NCBI RefSeq assembly: GCF_026410405.1
Contig: NZ_JAPMLN010000012.1
Coordinates: forward strand, 35,932 to 99,931
Reading direction: 5' to 3'
DNA length: 64,000 bases
DNA from: Marinicella gelatinilytica
Lineage (GTDB): Bacteria > Pseudomonadota > Gammaproteobacteria > Xanthomonadales > Marinicellaceae
The position numbers and the translations under genes were made by a program. The number at the start of each line of letters is the position of its first letter. Positions within the stretch are counted from its first letter, which is position 1. The notes under the pieces are model-generated. The model saw only the letters and a program-made list of their open reading frames with translations, was not told the origin of the DNA and did not search any database. Shown piece by piece: positions 18,701 through 28,860 of this stretch.

Positions 18701-18943
18701 GGGGCTGATTTGAAAACTGCGGTGATTCAATCTGCCGAAGTTCGCGCTAAACCCATTATCTTGACTGCCTTAGCCGCCATGATGGGAGCTTTCTTTATTC
18801 TTGATGACCCAATCTTTAACGGTCTGGCCGTGTCACTGATCTTTGGTATTTTAATTTCCACCTTATTAACCTTAGTGGTTATTCCGGTGTTGTTTTACTG
18901 GTATCAATCGAGACAAGATAACAAAGCAGCTGCCGCAGCTTAA
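15716..18943 (+). CDS. RND efflux permease (AcrB/hydrophobe-amphiphile type)
   Basis: This is the proton-driven inner-membrane pump of the tripartite efflux system. At 1075 residues it is in the usual RND range. The N-terminal helix is followed by PREEEPQIDVTF, a sequence common in AcrB-type homologues of non-enteric bacteria. Two large periplasmic loops and two sets of membrane helices are visible. The proton-relay pair is in GILVDDAVVVVENIHRR and the second-half helix reads GMIALAGIIVRNSILLVDF. The C-terminus ends in a short Ala/Lys tail. Substrate cannot be inferred and there is no adjacent regulator. Confidence 0.92.
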   Translation: MNNQHKLSISGVLAKYFQNNQLTPLIALVLVLLGAFAVVVTPREEEPQIDVTFANVIIGLPGASAKEVEQLITIPAEQVLDELSDIKHIYSISRPGMSIITVRFKVGIKRNDAIVRLYNQVQSNSDWLPYNLGATTPVIKPMGIDDVPVLTATLWSDDPNKTNADLLKIAHSLENQLKRIPETRIIRSFSGGEQIVHIEMNPVDMLNYKVGFTDITHALQASNYSLPLAKRIEDNRLIQVQTGYSFSHVDDLKSLIVKVTAEGKPVYLQDIAKIHDGADSPESYTWIHSGHAWGQGLAPDYAPAVTIAVGKKPGSNAGQITQSVIQSLEQLKLSHIPDDVHVEITRDYGQTANDKANQLIKKLIFATISVIILMLIAMGWRQALVVGLAVSITLAITLFASWAYGFTLNRVSLFALIFSIGILVDDAVVVVENIHRRSKNNKDKLSDIIPPAVNEVGGPTILATFTVIAALMPMAFVSGLMGPYMSPIPINASMGMLLSLLIALIVTPWLYIKIIGKGHSHSEKHTDENEQPKKDSIFQRILPVFLKREGGRKPRYALIGSVVLLLILSIMLVPFQQVILKMLPFDDKSELQIIVDMKEGTTLETTNQLMVELVTQLNEFEEVKHAVAYTGMSSPINFNGLVRQYFLRQGSHLGDIQIMLTDKYDRDKQSHQIALEMREILHAMAQKYDASLKIVEVPPGPPVISPLVAEVYGNHYPDQIAATKDIEKLFHEVDHLVDIDTTIEFDAPKQVLEINLAKAMLAGISQQQIINTVNTALVGSDVSFLRDEHNKYAQPIRIEIDRGKQNDLTQLMTVPIKSNQGHFIQLGELVTMQNTTIEKSIQHKDLRPMTMVTADIAGGADSPLYGMFGVKKLIEEQHPEIDQYFIEQPLFTDNTYIKWDGEWQITYETFRDMGIAYSVGLILIFLLIVAHFHSYFAPLIIMAPIPLTIIGILPGHWLLGAQFTATSMIGMIALAGIIVRNSILLVDFILIQLAAGADLKTAVIQSAEVRAKPIILTALAAMMGAFFILDDPIFNGLAVSLIFGILISTLLTLVVIPVLFYWYQSRQDNKAAAAA

Positions 18944-18963
18944 CGTATGACCGCTGAACAAAG

Positions 18964-18996
18964 AAACACCTGATAACTTGAAGTTAACAGGTGTTT
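18964..18996. terminator. Bidirectional terminator between convergent genes
   Basis: AAACACCTG and CAGGTGTTT form a perfect 9-bp stem; an inner AACTT/AAGTT pairing can extend it. TTTT (18999-19004 region) follows on the plus strand. It lies between the convergent permease and M16 peptidase genes. Confidence 0.7.
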
Positions 18997-19018
18997 AGCG
19001 TTTTATGCAAATAATTTT

Positions 19019-21874
19019 CTATTTCATTGCATTACCATCCCGATCAAGGACAATCGGCTCACCATAGCCCAAGTCTTTAAGCCGAGATAATTGGGTTTTA
19101 GCATCACCGACCACCACATAAATCATGTCTTGCTCATCCAGATATTGATTAATGTAATTGTGCGCGTCAGCTAAGGTCATGTTGTTTAAAACAGCCTGTT
19201 CTCGCTCCAGAAAATCATTGCCTAAGTCAAACCGTGTCACCTCATTTAAACCGCTGAGTAATTGCCCTAAGGTTTCAAAACGACGGGTGTTGCCCTTGCT
19301 CAATAAATTTTTAGTTGTGGCTAAATCATCTGTTGTGAAGGTTTTGGCATAATTGCCGATGAGGTCTTTGAGAATTTCTAAGGATTCCAAGGTGACATTA
19401 CTGCGTACCTGCGTGGCTGCCACAAAAGCACTGGGGTAATATTCTGAGCGACTGGGGTAGGAATAAGCCCCATAGGTGTAGCCCTTGGTGATACGCAGCA
19501 TTTGTGTTAAGCGTGCACTGGACCCTGAACCTAAGCGGTTGTTAACAATATCAATGGCCGCGAAATCAGGGTCGGTACCAACCGGCAATTGTTTACCAAC
19601 GATGAGTACCGATTGTTTAGCCGCAGGTACATCAACAAAGTACAATTGTGGTGTTGATGCGGGTGCATTGGCAGGTAGATAGTCCAAATCGATGGCTTGA
19701 TTGGGCAGTTGTTTGTCCAGCTTTTGTATTGCGCCCATAACGGTACTCTTATCGATGGCACCAACCACATTGAATTGCATGAGTTGTGCTGATAGATTGT
19801 TCCGATACCATTCTTTAACATCTGCCAGTTCGATATTTTTAACCGAATCTAAAGTGCCAACCGAAGGCTGACCGGCGACATGATCCGGACCATAAAGTTG
19901 TCGGAAAAAGACTTTTTGAGCGATGCTGTTGGGATTGCCGTAAGCCGCGGTAATATCGGTGAGGGTGTTGTTTTTTATGCGCTCAAAATCTACCGCATCA
20001 AAACGCGGTTGTAACAGCATTTCGGTGACCAGATCCATGGTTTTAGCAAAGTTTCTGGCCAAACTGGACCCTGAAACGGTAATCGCCGTGCTACCTGCTG
20101 AGACATGAATGCCGGAACCTAATAGGCCTATGGCATCCTCAAATTCAGCCGCGGTTTTATGTTTAGTGCCCTCTTCCAGCATTTGTGCCAATAAATTCGC
20201 GGTGCCAACTTTATCTGATTGGTCCAGCATCTGGCCACCGTTAATACGCAAGGTAAAATTCACCAAAGGCACTTCATCATGTTCAATGCCGGCAACGGCC
20301 ATGCCATGATCACTATGCGCTTGCCAAATCGTCGGTGATTTCAGTGGCGGCAACTCACCCAATGGTGGTTCTGAGCGGTCATGTTGGGACGGTGTTATGA
20401 CAAAATCATCGCTGTCTTCTTCAGTAAACTCAGGTTCCTGTCCGGCAACGATTTGTTCTTCAACCACATCGGCTTTCTTGGAATCAGCTAACGCCAATTC
20501 AACTTGACCTTTGGGCACAAAACTGGTGATTATGGCCGGTTTATCCTTAATATATTGATGATAAACACGCATCACATCGCCGGCAGTCACGGCCTTTATG
20601 TTGGCAATGTCTTGTTTATAAAACGCAGGATCACCGGCGTATTCGTTATAGATACCCAATTGAAACGCTTTGTTTAAAACACTGGAAATACCATTGTAAA
20701 AGGCGGTTTCTTGTCGGGCTTTGATTTTTTCTAAATCGGTGGCTCGTACACCTTTTTTCTCAAAGTCAGCTAAGGCATTGCGCAATACTTCAAAGGCTGC
20801 ATCCAAATCAACACCCTCGTGGCCTCGTACCCGCATAGTAAAGGTACCGGCCAGTTCTTCAGATCTGTTATATGCAGACACTTCAGCCGCTAATTTTGAT
20901 TCTTTCACCAGGGTTGAAAACAAAGGAGATTGTTGTCCAACCGCGAGAATTTCACCCAAAGCATCTAAAGCATAGGCATCGTTGTGATACTGCTCGACGG
21001 TCGGAAAAGTCAGCCTTAATTCCGGTAATTTGGCAAAATTATCTTCATGATATAAACGCTTGTTCTTATCTAAGTTCACCGGCATGGGGTCTAAGGCAAC
21101 GGCTTGTTGACCGGCAGGTATTTCACCAAACCACTTTTCAACAGATGCTTTGGCGGTGGCAAAATCAATATCTCCGGCAATCACCAAAGTGGCATTCCCG
21201 GGGGTGTAATATTCATCATAAAATTCGCGCACATCGGCTAAAGTGGCATTTTGCAAATCCTCTAAATCACCAATCACCGTCCAGTTATAAGGGTGAGACT
21301 TCGGAAACAAAGCTTTTTTTATGACATGCGAGGTATGGCCGTAAGCGCGGTTATCGACCCGCTGGCGCTTTTCATTTTTCACCACCTGTTTTTCACGCTC
21401 AAGGGTGCCTTGTTTAACGGTGTTAATCATGTAACCGAAACGATCGGAATCAATCCACATGAGTTTTTCAAAAGCGTCTTTCGGTACCACTTCATAATAC
21501 ATGGTGCCATCAGACCAGGTGCCGCCGTTGCGGGTGCCACCCAGTTCAGGAATCATTTTTCGGTTGGCACCCATTGGGACATTTTCAGAATTATTAAAAG
21601 ACATGTGTTCAAAGAAATGCGCAAAACCGGTGCGACCGGGTTTTTCACGATTAGAACCTACATGCACAATGGTGGCAATGGCCACAATCGGATCTGAATG
21701 ATCTTCATGAATAATCACTTTCAAACCATTGTCCAAGGTAAACATCTGGTAATCAAGCTCAAGATTAATTCCATTGGCTGATTGGTCCTCAGTGATGGGT
21801 TTAATCTCTTGAGGCTGACTACAGGCTGTTAATAAAGCCAGCAATAAAATGAATGGGATTTTAGACAGTGACAT
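19019..21874 (-). CDS. M16-family zinc metallopeptidase, lipoprotein
   Basis: At 951 residues this is a two-repeat M16 peptidase (pitrilysin/insulinase-like). The signal sequence ends in a lipobox (LLALLTACSQ), so the mature protein is probably lipid-anchored in the envelope. The inverted zinc motif HxxEH is present as HFFEHMSF near residue 85, with the downstream Glu in EKQVVKNEKRQR. The second half (from about residue 500) repeats the fold without a zinc motif, as usual. Likely role is degradation of peptides in the periplasm. The neighbours give no further clue; the gene stands alone. Confidence 0.92.
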   Translation of the reverse strand: MSLSKIPFILLLALLTACSQPQEIKPITEDQSANGINLELDYQMFTLDNGLKVIIHEDHSDPIVAIATIVHVGSNREKPGRTGFAHFFEHMSFNNSENVPMGANRKMIPELGGTRNGGTWSDGTMYYEVVPKDAFEKLMWIDSDRFGYMINTVKQGTLEREKQVVKNEKRQRVDNRAYGHTSHVIKKALFPKSHPYNWTVIGDLEDLQNATLADVREFYDEYYTPGNATLVIAGDIDFATAKASVEKWFGEIPAGQQAVALDPMPVNLDKNKRLYHEDNFAKLPELRLTFPTVEQYHNDAYALDALGEILAVGQQSPLFSTLVKESKLAAEVSAYNRSEELAGTFTMRVRGHEGVDLDAAFEVLRNALADFEKKGVRATDLEKIKARQETAFYNGISSVLNKAFQLGIYNEYAGDPAFYKQDIANIKAVTAGDVMRVYHQYIKDKPAIITSFVPKGQVELALADSKKADVVEEQIVAGQEPEFTEEDSDDFVITPSQHDRSEPPLGELPPLKSPTIWQAHSDHGMAVAGIEHDEVPLVNFTLRINGGQMLDQSDKVGTANLLAQMLEEGTKHKTAAEFEDAIGLLGSGIHVSAGSTAITVSGSSLARNFAKTMDLVTEMLLQPRFDAVDFERIKNNTLTDITAAYGNPNSIAQKVFFRQLYGPDHVAGQPSVGTLDSVKNIELADVKEWYRNNLSAQLMQFNVVGAIDKSTVMGAIQKLDKQLPNQAIDLDYLPANAPASTPQLYFVDVPAAKQSVLIVGKQLPVGTDPDFAAIDIVNNRLGSGSSARLTQMLRITKGYTYGAYSYPSRSEYYPSAFVAATQVRSNVTLESLEILKDLIGNYAKTFTTDDLATTKNLLSKGNTRRFETLGQLLSGLNEVTRFDLGNDFLEREQAVLNNMTLADAHNYINQYLDEQDMIYVVVGDAKTQLSRLKDLGYGEPIVLDRDGNAMK

Positions 21875-22133
21875 AGGTACCCTCTTTACAAAATTATAAA
21901 ACCATCACTATATCAGAACGCTGTTAGATTACCTGTGGGAAAAGTCATGGATTGATAATCTGCTGTGACTTAATTGAAACGGCACATCATAATTGCACAT
22001 TAAACTTTAAGTAAATCAAGTAAATTCAGATTCTAAATGGACTTGAGACAGCGCATTATAAATAACAAATGTTTGTCAAAGTGATGTTTTTAAGGCAAAA
22101 TAAACGGGCTAATAAATCTAAGGAACTAATAAT

Positions 22134-22445
22134 ATGTCAAAATCCATGAACGCGATGGTCGAACACTCAGCTTCGGCATCAGAATTACTGAAATTAATTT
22201 CTAACCAACAACGGTTGATGATTTTGTGCTTATTGCATGATAACGAAATGTCCGTTGGCAAACTTAATGAACATTTACCGAGTTTATCGCAATCAGCCCT
22301 ATCACAACATTTGGCTCAATTACGTAAAGCTAATCTGGTAAAAAATAAGCGTCAATCGCAAACCATTTTATACTCATTAGCCGACAGTAAAGCACTTGAA
22401 GTTATTAACCTATTACATAAACTGTATTGTGAGCCCAATAAATAA
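22134..22445 (+). CDS. ArsR-family regulator, BigR/SqrR-like
   Basis: The 103-residue protein has a winged helix with the recognition helix SQSALSQHLAQLRKANLV. The wing is KNKRQSQTILYSL. The metal-binding ELCVCDL motif of ArsR/SmtB sensors is absent. Instead there are two cysteines, Cys32 (RLMILCLL) and Cys99 (KLYCEPNK), at the positions corresponding to the reactive pair of BigR/SqrR/YgaV, which forms a disulfide or polysulfide link and releases DNA. A sulfide/persulfide or redox sensor is therefore likely. No sulfide-oxidation gene is adjacent, so its targets lie elsewhere or at its own promoter. Confidence 0.8.
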   Translation: MSKSMNAMVEHSASASELLKLISNQQRLMILCLLHDNEMSVGKLNEHLPSLSQSALSQHLAQLRKANLVKNKRQSQTILYSLADSKALEVINLLHKLYCEPNK

Positions 22446-22471
22446 AGCAGCGTAAGCACAATCAGATGACT

Positions 22472-22481
22472 GGGGGGGGGG
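22472..22481 (+). repeat. Run of ten G residues
   Basis: Ten consecutive G bases lie 26 bp downstream of the ArsR-type gene stop, in the gap before the radA 3' end. Such a tract is rare in this AT-leaning sequence and may be length-variable or an assembly weak spot. Confidence 0.8.
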
Positions 22482-22542
22482 AACCGCCTGCACCGTACGG
22501 TACAGGGATGGTAAACGCAGACTTGAAACAAGCAAAAAGGCA

Positions 22543-23907
22543 TTAAATCAAATCCAGGACCTCATTAACTTCCGAGACTGTTATTACTTTCATCCCCAAA
22601 TTTTTGGTCCACTGACCGGCATTGGCTTTGGGAATAATGGCTGTTTTAAATCCGTGTTGTGAGGCTTCCTTAAGGCGATCTTCGCCGTTTTGTACCGGTC
22701 TGATCTCCCCGGTTAAACCCACCTCACCAAAAACCACAGTTCCCGCCGGCAAGTAACGGTTTTTAAAGCTGGATAAAATGGCCATTAAAATGGCTAAATC
22801 AGCAGCCGTTTCTGTGATTTTAATGCCACCGACCGCATTCAAGAAAACATCATGATCATGAATCGATAAACCACACATCCGGTGCATCACCGCCAACAAC
22901 ATGGCCAATCGGTTGTGTTCCAAACCCACTGATAACCGACGTGGATTACCCAGTGGACTTTGATCCACCAGCGCTTGAATTTCAACCAATAACGGCCGCG
23001 TCCCTTCACGGGTTACCATCACCACAGAACCGGGTTTATCGGCTTTATGTTCGCTTAAAAAGATCGCGGATGGATTATCAACTTCCCGAACGCCTCGCTC
23101 AGTCATGGCAAAAACCCCAATCTCATTAACTGCACCGAAGCGGTTCTTTAACGCACGCAACACCCGAAAACGGCTATTACCATCGCTTTCAAAATATAAA
23201 ACTGTGTCAACCATGTGTTCTAAAATCCGGGGTCCGGCTATGCTGCCATCTTTGGTGACATGACCCACTAAAATCACGGTGATTTTATGTTGTTTAGCCA
23301 TTCTCACCAGCTGAGCGGCAGTTTCTTTCACCTGTGAAACCGATCCCGGAATTGATGTCAGCTCTTCACTGAACAAGGTTTGAATGGAATCAATCACCAC
23401 CAAGTCTGGGTTTTGCTGTAAAACCGTTGCCATGATGGTTTCTAATGAAGTTTCGGCCATACAAGATAAATCATCCACCATCAGTCCCAAACGATTGGCA
23501 CGCATCGCTATTTGTGCCAATGATTCTTCACCGGTGACATATAAAGGGTTTATAGATTGTGTGATGTGTGCGGTTACTTGTAGCAATAAGGTGGATTTGC
23601 CAATACCGGGATCACCTCCCAATAAAATCACTGAACCCGGGACCAGACCACCACCTAGCACACGATCGAGTTCTTTTATATCCGTGGCTGTACGTGCTTG
23701 TTTTTCAGTACTAACCTGACCTAACTTCTGAATTTTATTGTCGCCCGAATAATTGGCATAACGGTTACTTTTACCACTGCTGGTGGTTTTGGGTATTTTT
23801 ACCTCATCTATGCAATTCCATTGCTTACAGGCAGTGCATTGTCCGGCCCATTTGTTGGTCACATGACCACATTGATTGCAGACGAATTGTAATTTTTCCT
23901 TAGCCAT
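22543..23907 (-). CDS. radA: DNA repair protein RadA
   Basis: RadA is a RecA-related helicase that promotes branch migration in recombination repair. From ATG 23907 the product has 454 residues. A C4 zinc finger lies at the N-terminus (Cys10, Cys13, Cys24, Cys27), Walker A GGDPGIGKST at about 97-106, the RadA-specific KNRFG motif in RALKNRFGAVNEIG, and a C-terminal Lon-like domain (LPAGTVVFGEVGLTGEIR). The ATG at 23949 would put a foreign 14-residue extension ahead of the zinc finger. The gene overlaps the upstream glutaredoxin-like gene by 8 bp, suggesting co-transcription. Confidence 0.96.
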   Translation of the reverse strand: MAKEKLQFVCNQCGHVTNKWAGQCTACKQWNCIDEVKIPKTTSSGKSNRYANYSGDNKIQKLGQVSTEKQARTATDIKELDRVLGGGLVPGSVILLGGDPGIGKSTLLLQVTAHITQSINPLYVTGEESLAQIAMRANRLGLMVDDLSCMAETSLETIMATVLQQNPDLVVIDSIQTLFSEELTSIPGSVSQVKETAAQLVRMAKQHKITVILVGHVTKDGSIAGPRILEHMVDTVLYFESDGNSRFRVLRALKNRFGAVNEIGVFAMTERGVREVDNPSAIFLSEHKADKPGSVVMVTREGTRPLLVEIQALVDQSPLGNPRRLSVGLEHNRLAMLLAVMHRMCGLSIHDHDVFLNAVGGIKITETAADLAILMAILSSFKNRYLPAGTVVFGEVGLTGEIRPVQNGEDRLKEASQHGFKTAIIPKANAGQWTKNLGMKVITVSEVNEVLDLI

Positions 23908-24121
23908 GAGCGAACTCCCAAACTGAATCTGCAGTAAACGGCCAATCAAGCTCTGCTAAGCCGTTAGATAACACCGGCACCCGAATATGATATGTCTTGA
24001 TTAATTCTTCTGAATCATCAATATCGACCACTTCAAATGTAAATCCTTCAGCCACTAATAATTCTTCAGCAAACTCGCACAAAGGACATTCTAATCTACT
24101 ATATAATGTAAGTTTTTTCAT
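23900..24121 (-). CDS. Glutaredoxin-like protein (DUF836 type)
   Basis: The 73-residue protein has a thioredoxin fold with a CxxC motif, Cys12 and Cys15 in YSRLECPLCEFAEELL, and a cis-Pro region RVPVLSNG. The C-terminus is LDWPFTADSVWEF. This matches the DUF836/glutaredoxin family of short redox proteins. The next gene, radA, overlaps by 8 bp. The gene is divergent from sdaA, with only 14 bp between the start codons, so both promoters must lie inside neighbouring coding sequence or overlap. Confidence 0.85.
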   Translation of the reverse strand: MKKLTLYSRLECPLCEFAEELLVAEGFTFEVVDIDDSEELIKTYHIRVPVLSNGLAELDWPFTADSVWEFAHG

Positions 24122-24135
24122 GGGTTTAGTTTATC

Positions 24136-25512
24136 ATGGCTGTTAGTATTTTTGACTTGTTTAAAATTGGTATCGGTCCTTCAAGTTCTCACACCGTCGG
24201 CCCAATGCGGGCTGCACATTTATTCACGCAGTACCTGCATAATCATGATTTAGCCACCAAAACACATCATGTGGTTTCTGAATTGTACGGCTCATTAAGT
24301 CACACTGGGCGCGGCCATGGCACGGATAAAGCCATTATCCTAGGCTTATCCGGGGAACAACCGGATACCGTGGATCCTGATAATATTCCAACTATACTGG
24401 AAACCGTTAAAAACACCCAACAAATCATCAATCAAGATTTGAACTTGGTTTTTAAAGACAAAGACCACCTCAAATTCCACAAACGCAAAAAGTTGCCGCT
24501 ACATACCAATGGTATGCAATTTACCGCTTATGATAAAGCCGGTAACGAACTGGCTCAAAAAGCTTATTATTCTGTGGGTGGCGGGTTTGTGCTGTCTCAT
24601 AACCACATGCAGGAACAACATATTATGGAAGACAATTCCGCTGTGCCGCATCACTTTGAAAGTGGCGATCAGTTGATTGAAATTTGCAACCAAAAGAACC
24701 TGACCATTGCCGAAGTCATGTATGCCAATGAGGAAACCTGGCGTAGTCGATCCGAAATCGATCAACAGCTAGATACCATTTGGCAAGCCATGGAACAGTG
24801 TATGCAACGCGGTTTTATCACGCAAGGAACCTTGCCGGGTGGGCTCAATTTACCCCGACGTGCCTCAAAACTATACAGAGAGTTAAATAAAAAAACTGCC
24901 AAAGATTTAGCAGACCCCCTCACTGTATTAGACTGGGTCAGTGTCTATGCGTTAGCTGTCAGTGAAGAAAACGCCGCCGGCGGACGTGTGGTTACAGCGC
25001 CCACTAACGGTGCAGCCGGCATAATTCCTGCGGTCATTTATTATTACCTTAACTTTGTTACTGACAGCAATCAACAAGGTATCCGTGATTTTCTATTAAC
25101 CGCCGCGGCTGTGGGTATTTTATATAAAACCAAAGCCTCCATTTCCGGTGCCGAAGTCGGCTGTCAAGGTGAAGTGGGCGTCGCCAGCTCCATGGCTGCC
25201 GCCGGACTTGCTGCGGCTTGCGGTTTAACCATGGACGAAGTGGAAAATGCCGCAGAAATTGCCATGGAGCATAACCTTGGTTTGACCTGTGATCCCATTG
25301 GCGGTTTGGTACAAATCCCCTGTATTGAACGCAATGCCATGGGTTCAATCAAAGCCATCAGTGCTTTTCGAATGGCTGACCGTAATGAAGGCAGTCATTA
25401 TGTCTCCTTGGATAAAGTCATCAAAACCATGAAAGCCACCGGTGACGATATGAAAGACAGCTATAAGGAAACCTCTCGCGGTGGCCTGGCGGTTAATATC
25501 ATTGAATGTTAG
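24136..25512 (+). CDS. sdaA: L-serine ammonia-lyase (serine deaminase), Fe-S type
   Basis: The enzyme converts L-serine to pyruvate and ammonia using a [4Fe-4S] cluster. The single polypeptide of 458 residues contains both domains: the N-terminal beta domain ([22 protein letters not shown], cut here for length to [16 protein letters not shown]) and the alpha domain with cluster cysteines in [26 protein letters not shown] and [11 protein letters not shown]. This is the SdaA/SdaB fused form found in gammaproteobacteria. The ATG at 24136 lies directly before the conserved start. Confidence 0.95.
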   Translation: MAVSIFDLFKIGIGPSSSHTVGPMRAAHLFTQYLHNHDLATKTHHVVSELYGSLSHTGRGHGTDKAIILGLSGEQPDTVDPDNIPTILETVKNTQQIINQDLNLVFKDKDHLKFHKRKKLPLHTNGMQFTAYDKAGNELAQKAYYSVGGGFVLSHNHMQEQHIMEDNSAVPHHFESGDQLIEICNQKNLTIAEVMYANEETWRSRSEIDQQLDTIWQAMEQCMQRGFITQGTLPGGLNLPRRASKLYRELNKKTAKDLADPLTVLDWVSVYALAVSEENAAGGRVVTAPTNGAAGIIPAVIYYYLNFVTDSNQQGIRDFLLTAAAVGILYKTKASISGAEVGCQGEVGVASSMAAAGLAAACGLTMDEVENAAEIAMEHNLGLTCDPIGGLVQIPCIERNAMGSIKAISAFRMADRNEGSHYVSLDKVIKTMKATGDDMKDSYKETSRGGLAVNIIEC

Positions 25513-25516
25513 GCAA

Positions 25517-25530
25517 TTGATTTATATCAA
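25517..25530. promoter_or_regulatory. FNR/Dnr-type box upstream of the porin gene
   Basis: TTGATTTATATCAA is a perfect match to the FNR/Anr/Dnr consensus TTGATnnnnATCAA. It starts 4 bp after the sdaA stop and ends 61 bp before the preferred porin ATG, a distance suited to activation. Confidence 0.75.
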
Positions 25531-25591
25531 TGAAATTTATAAATCCTAAACCTATACTTGCATTTGATTCCTTATCCAGCAGGTTATGCCC

Positions 25592-26815
25592 ATGATTAGC
25601 ATTAAAAAATCCCTATTGTCATCAGCTTTATTGGCCGGTGCTTTAACCACTGCACCGTTGTCTATACAGGCAGCTGATGAAACGCAATCAGACAATAAAG
25701 GCGAAGCCAGTTTGTCTTTCCGCTATCGTTATGAGTTAGTCGATCAGGCAAATTTCGCCAAAGATGCCAACGCCTCAACCCTTCGTACACGACTCAATTA
25801 CAAAACTGCCGATTACAATGGCTGGCGTTTTTTTATTGAGGCCGATAATGTCACGGAAATTTTTGGCGACCACTATAACGCCGGTGCCGGCAATACCCCA
25901 AACCGCACCCAATATCCGGTGGTTGCAGATCCCACAGGCACGGAAATTAACCAAGCCTGGGTGAGCTACCAATTTAATGATAAGGCGACAACAAAATTAG
26001 GCCGGCAACGTATTTTATTGGATAACCAGCGTTTTGTCGGCGGTGTCGGTTGGCGTCAGAATGAACAAACCTATGATGCCCTGTCCTTTGACTTCAAGAT
26101 TGCCGACAGTCAATTGTTTTTGGCCTATATCGATCATGTTAACCGGATTTTCGGTGAAGATGTACCCGCCGGAGACCATGACAATAAAACCTTATTAGGT
26201 AATTGGTCCAAAACCTGGGCGGCCAAACATCATGTAAAGGTTTATTATTACGGTATTGAAAACAGTGATGATGCAACTTTTTCCACTGATACATTGGGGT
26301 TTGGCTATAACACCCATTTTGATATCGGTGCGCAAAAGTTAAAAGTCGGTATTGAATACGCCAGTCAATCAGATGCCGACAATAATCCGGTTAATTATGA
26401 TGCCGACTATCTTCGCTTTGATGTTGCTTTAAGCTTTAATAATGGCGAGTTTTTTGCCGGTTATGAAATGTTAGAAGGCAGTGACACACAAGCGGGTGCG
26501 GCTTTTAGAACCCCCTTAGCGACATTGCATGCTTTTAACGGTTGGGCGGATCAATTTTTGAGCACACCGGATGTCGGTATTGTCGACACCTTTATCGGGG
26601 TTAAAGGCTCAATCAACGGATGGGGTTGGCAAGCCAAATACCACCAATTTGATTCAGAAGCTGGCTCAGGCCAATTGGGAAGTGAGTTTGATGTATCGTT
26701 GTCCAAGAAACTCGGTCAAAAAGCCGATCTTTTATTGAAAGCGGCCGATTATTCAGCCGACACCCACAGCCAGGACACTCAAAAGGTCTGGCTGATGTTT
26801 AGTTATCGTTTGTAA
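25592..26815 (+). CDS. Alginate-export-type outer membrane porin
   Basis: From ATG 25592 the product has 407 residues and begins with a signal peptide (MISIKKSLLSSALLAGALTT, cleaved after IQA). The rest is a repeating pattern of amphipathic strands with aromatic belts, typical of a beta-barrel. It ends with a C-terminal aromatic strand (VWLMFSYRL), though the last residue is Leu, not Phe. The pattern around FRYRYELVDQ, TRLNYKT and LGRQRILLDNQRFVG is that of alginate export (AlgE-like) porins. AGCAGG sits 8-9 bp before this ATG, and the earlier ATG at 25586 is too close to it. A perfect FNR/Dnr box in front and norCB directly behind suggest expression under oxygen limitation or nitric oxide. 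Confidence 0.8.
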   Translation: MISIKKSLLSSALLAGALTTAPLSIQAADETQSDNKGEASLSFRYRYELVDQANFAKDANASTLRTRLNYKTADYNGWRFFIEADNVTEIFGDHYNAGAGNTPNRTQYPVVADPTGTEINQAWVSYQFNDKATTKLGRQRILLDNQRFVGGVGWRQNEQTYDALSFDFKIADSQLFLAYIDHVNRIFGEDVPAGDHDNKTLLGNWSKTWAAKHHVKVYYYGIENSDDATFSTDTLGFGYNTHFDIGAQKLKVGIEYASQSDADNNPVNYDADYLRFDVALSFNNGEFFAGYEMLEGSDTQAGAAFRTPLATLHAFNGWADQFLSTPDVGIVDTFIGVKGSINGWGWQAKYHQFDSEAGSGQLGSEFDVSLSKKLGQKADLLLKAADYSADTHSQDTQKVWLMFSYRL

Positions 26816-26835
26816 ATTTAGTTTCGGACAGAACA

Positions 26836-26849
26836 TTGACCCAGATCAA
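26836..26849. promoter_or_regulatory. FNR/Dnr-type box upstream of norC
   Basis: TTGACCCAGATCAA has one mismatch to TTGATnnnnATCAA. It ends 100 bp before the norC ATG and begins 21 bp after the porin stop. Nitric-oxide-sensing Dnr/Nnr regulators use such sites at nor promoters. Confidence 0.7.
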
Positions 26850-26949
26850 TGAATAAGTGACCCTAAATAACTAAAATGCCTACGATTAAACCACAGCCCT
26901 GCCACTTAACACGGCAGGGCATATCGTTAACGTAAAAAAAGAGAATCAC

Positions 26950-27384
26950 ATGAAAGATTTATTTACCAAAAGTGTTGCCAGAAACATTTATTATGGTGGA
27001 TCCCTGTTTTTCATTCTGCTGTTCTTGGTGCTGACTTTTGATACGCACCAAAGAATTCCGGCGACTGATAACAGAGAAAACCTGACAGAAGAAGTGTCAC
27101 ACGGCAAACGCCTGTGGGAAGAAAATAACTGTGTGGGTTGCCACACTTTATTGGGTGAAGGTGCCTACTTTGCACCGGAATTGGCCAATGTCTATGACCG
27201 TTTTGGACAAAGCACTGAAGCCATCAAGGCCTTTATCATGAGCCGCCCACCAAACGGTATACCCGGCAGACGTTCCATGCCCCAGTTTAACTTTACCGAT
27301 GCAGAACTCAATGCCTTAGCAGAGTTTTTAAAATATGTTAACGGTATTGATGCGCAAAACTGGCCACCCAACATTCAAGGATAA
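26950..27384 (+). CDS. norC: Nitric oxide reductase subunit C (cytochrome c)
   Basis: NorC delivers electrons to NorB for reduction of NO to N2O. This 144-residue protein has one N-terminal membrane helix (GGSLFFILLFLVLTFD, residues 17-31) and a periplasmic cytochrome c domain with the heme motif CVGCH at 61-65 and a likely axial Met in RRSMPQF near residue 112. The start has AGAGAATC upstream. norB follows after 12 bp. Confidence 0.97.
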   Translation: MKDLFTKSVARNIYYGGSLFFILLFLVLTFDTHQRIPATDNRENLTEEVSHGKRLWEENNCVGCHTLLGEGAYFAPELANVYDRFGQSTEAIKAFIMSRPPNGIPGRRSMPQFNFTDAELNALAEFLKYVNGIDAQNWPPNIQG

Positions 27385-27393
27385 CGGAGTTAA

Positions 27394-28806
<1,413 letters not shown>

Positions 28807-28821
28807 CGCAAACCCTTACAC

Positions 28822-28850
28822 GGGCGGCTCAATCAGCCGCCCTCTTTTTT
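28822..28850 (+). terminator. Rho-independent terminator between norB and norQ
   Basis: GGGCGGCT and AGCCGCCC pair perfectly over 8 bp with a 5-base loop (28830-28834), followed by TCTTTTTT. It lies inside the nor cluster, so it should reduce norQD expression relative to norCB. Confidence 0.85.
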
Positions 28851-28860
28851 GACCCATACT

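Noticed and set aside
20872..21324. 150-codon plus-strand frame opposite the M16 peptidase gene
   Set aside because: It is antisense to a clearly conserved gene, with composition of a shadow frame and no RBS.
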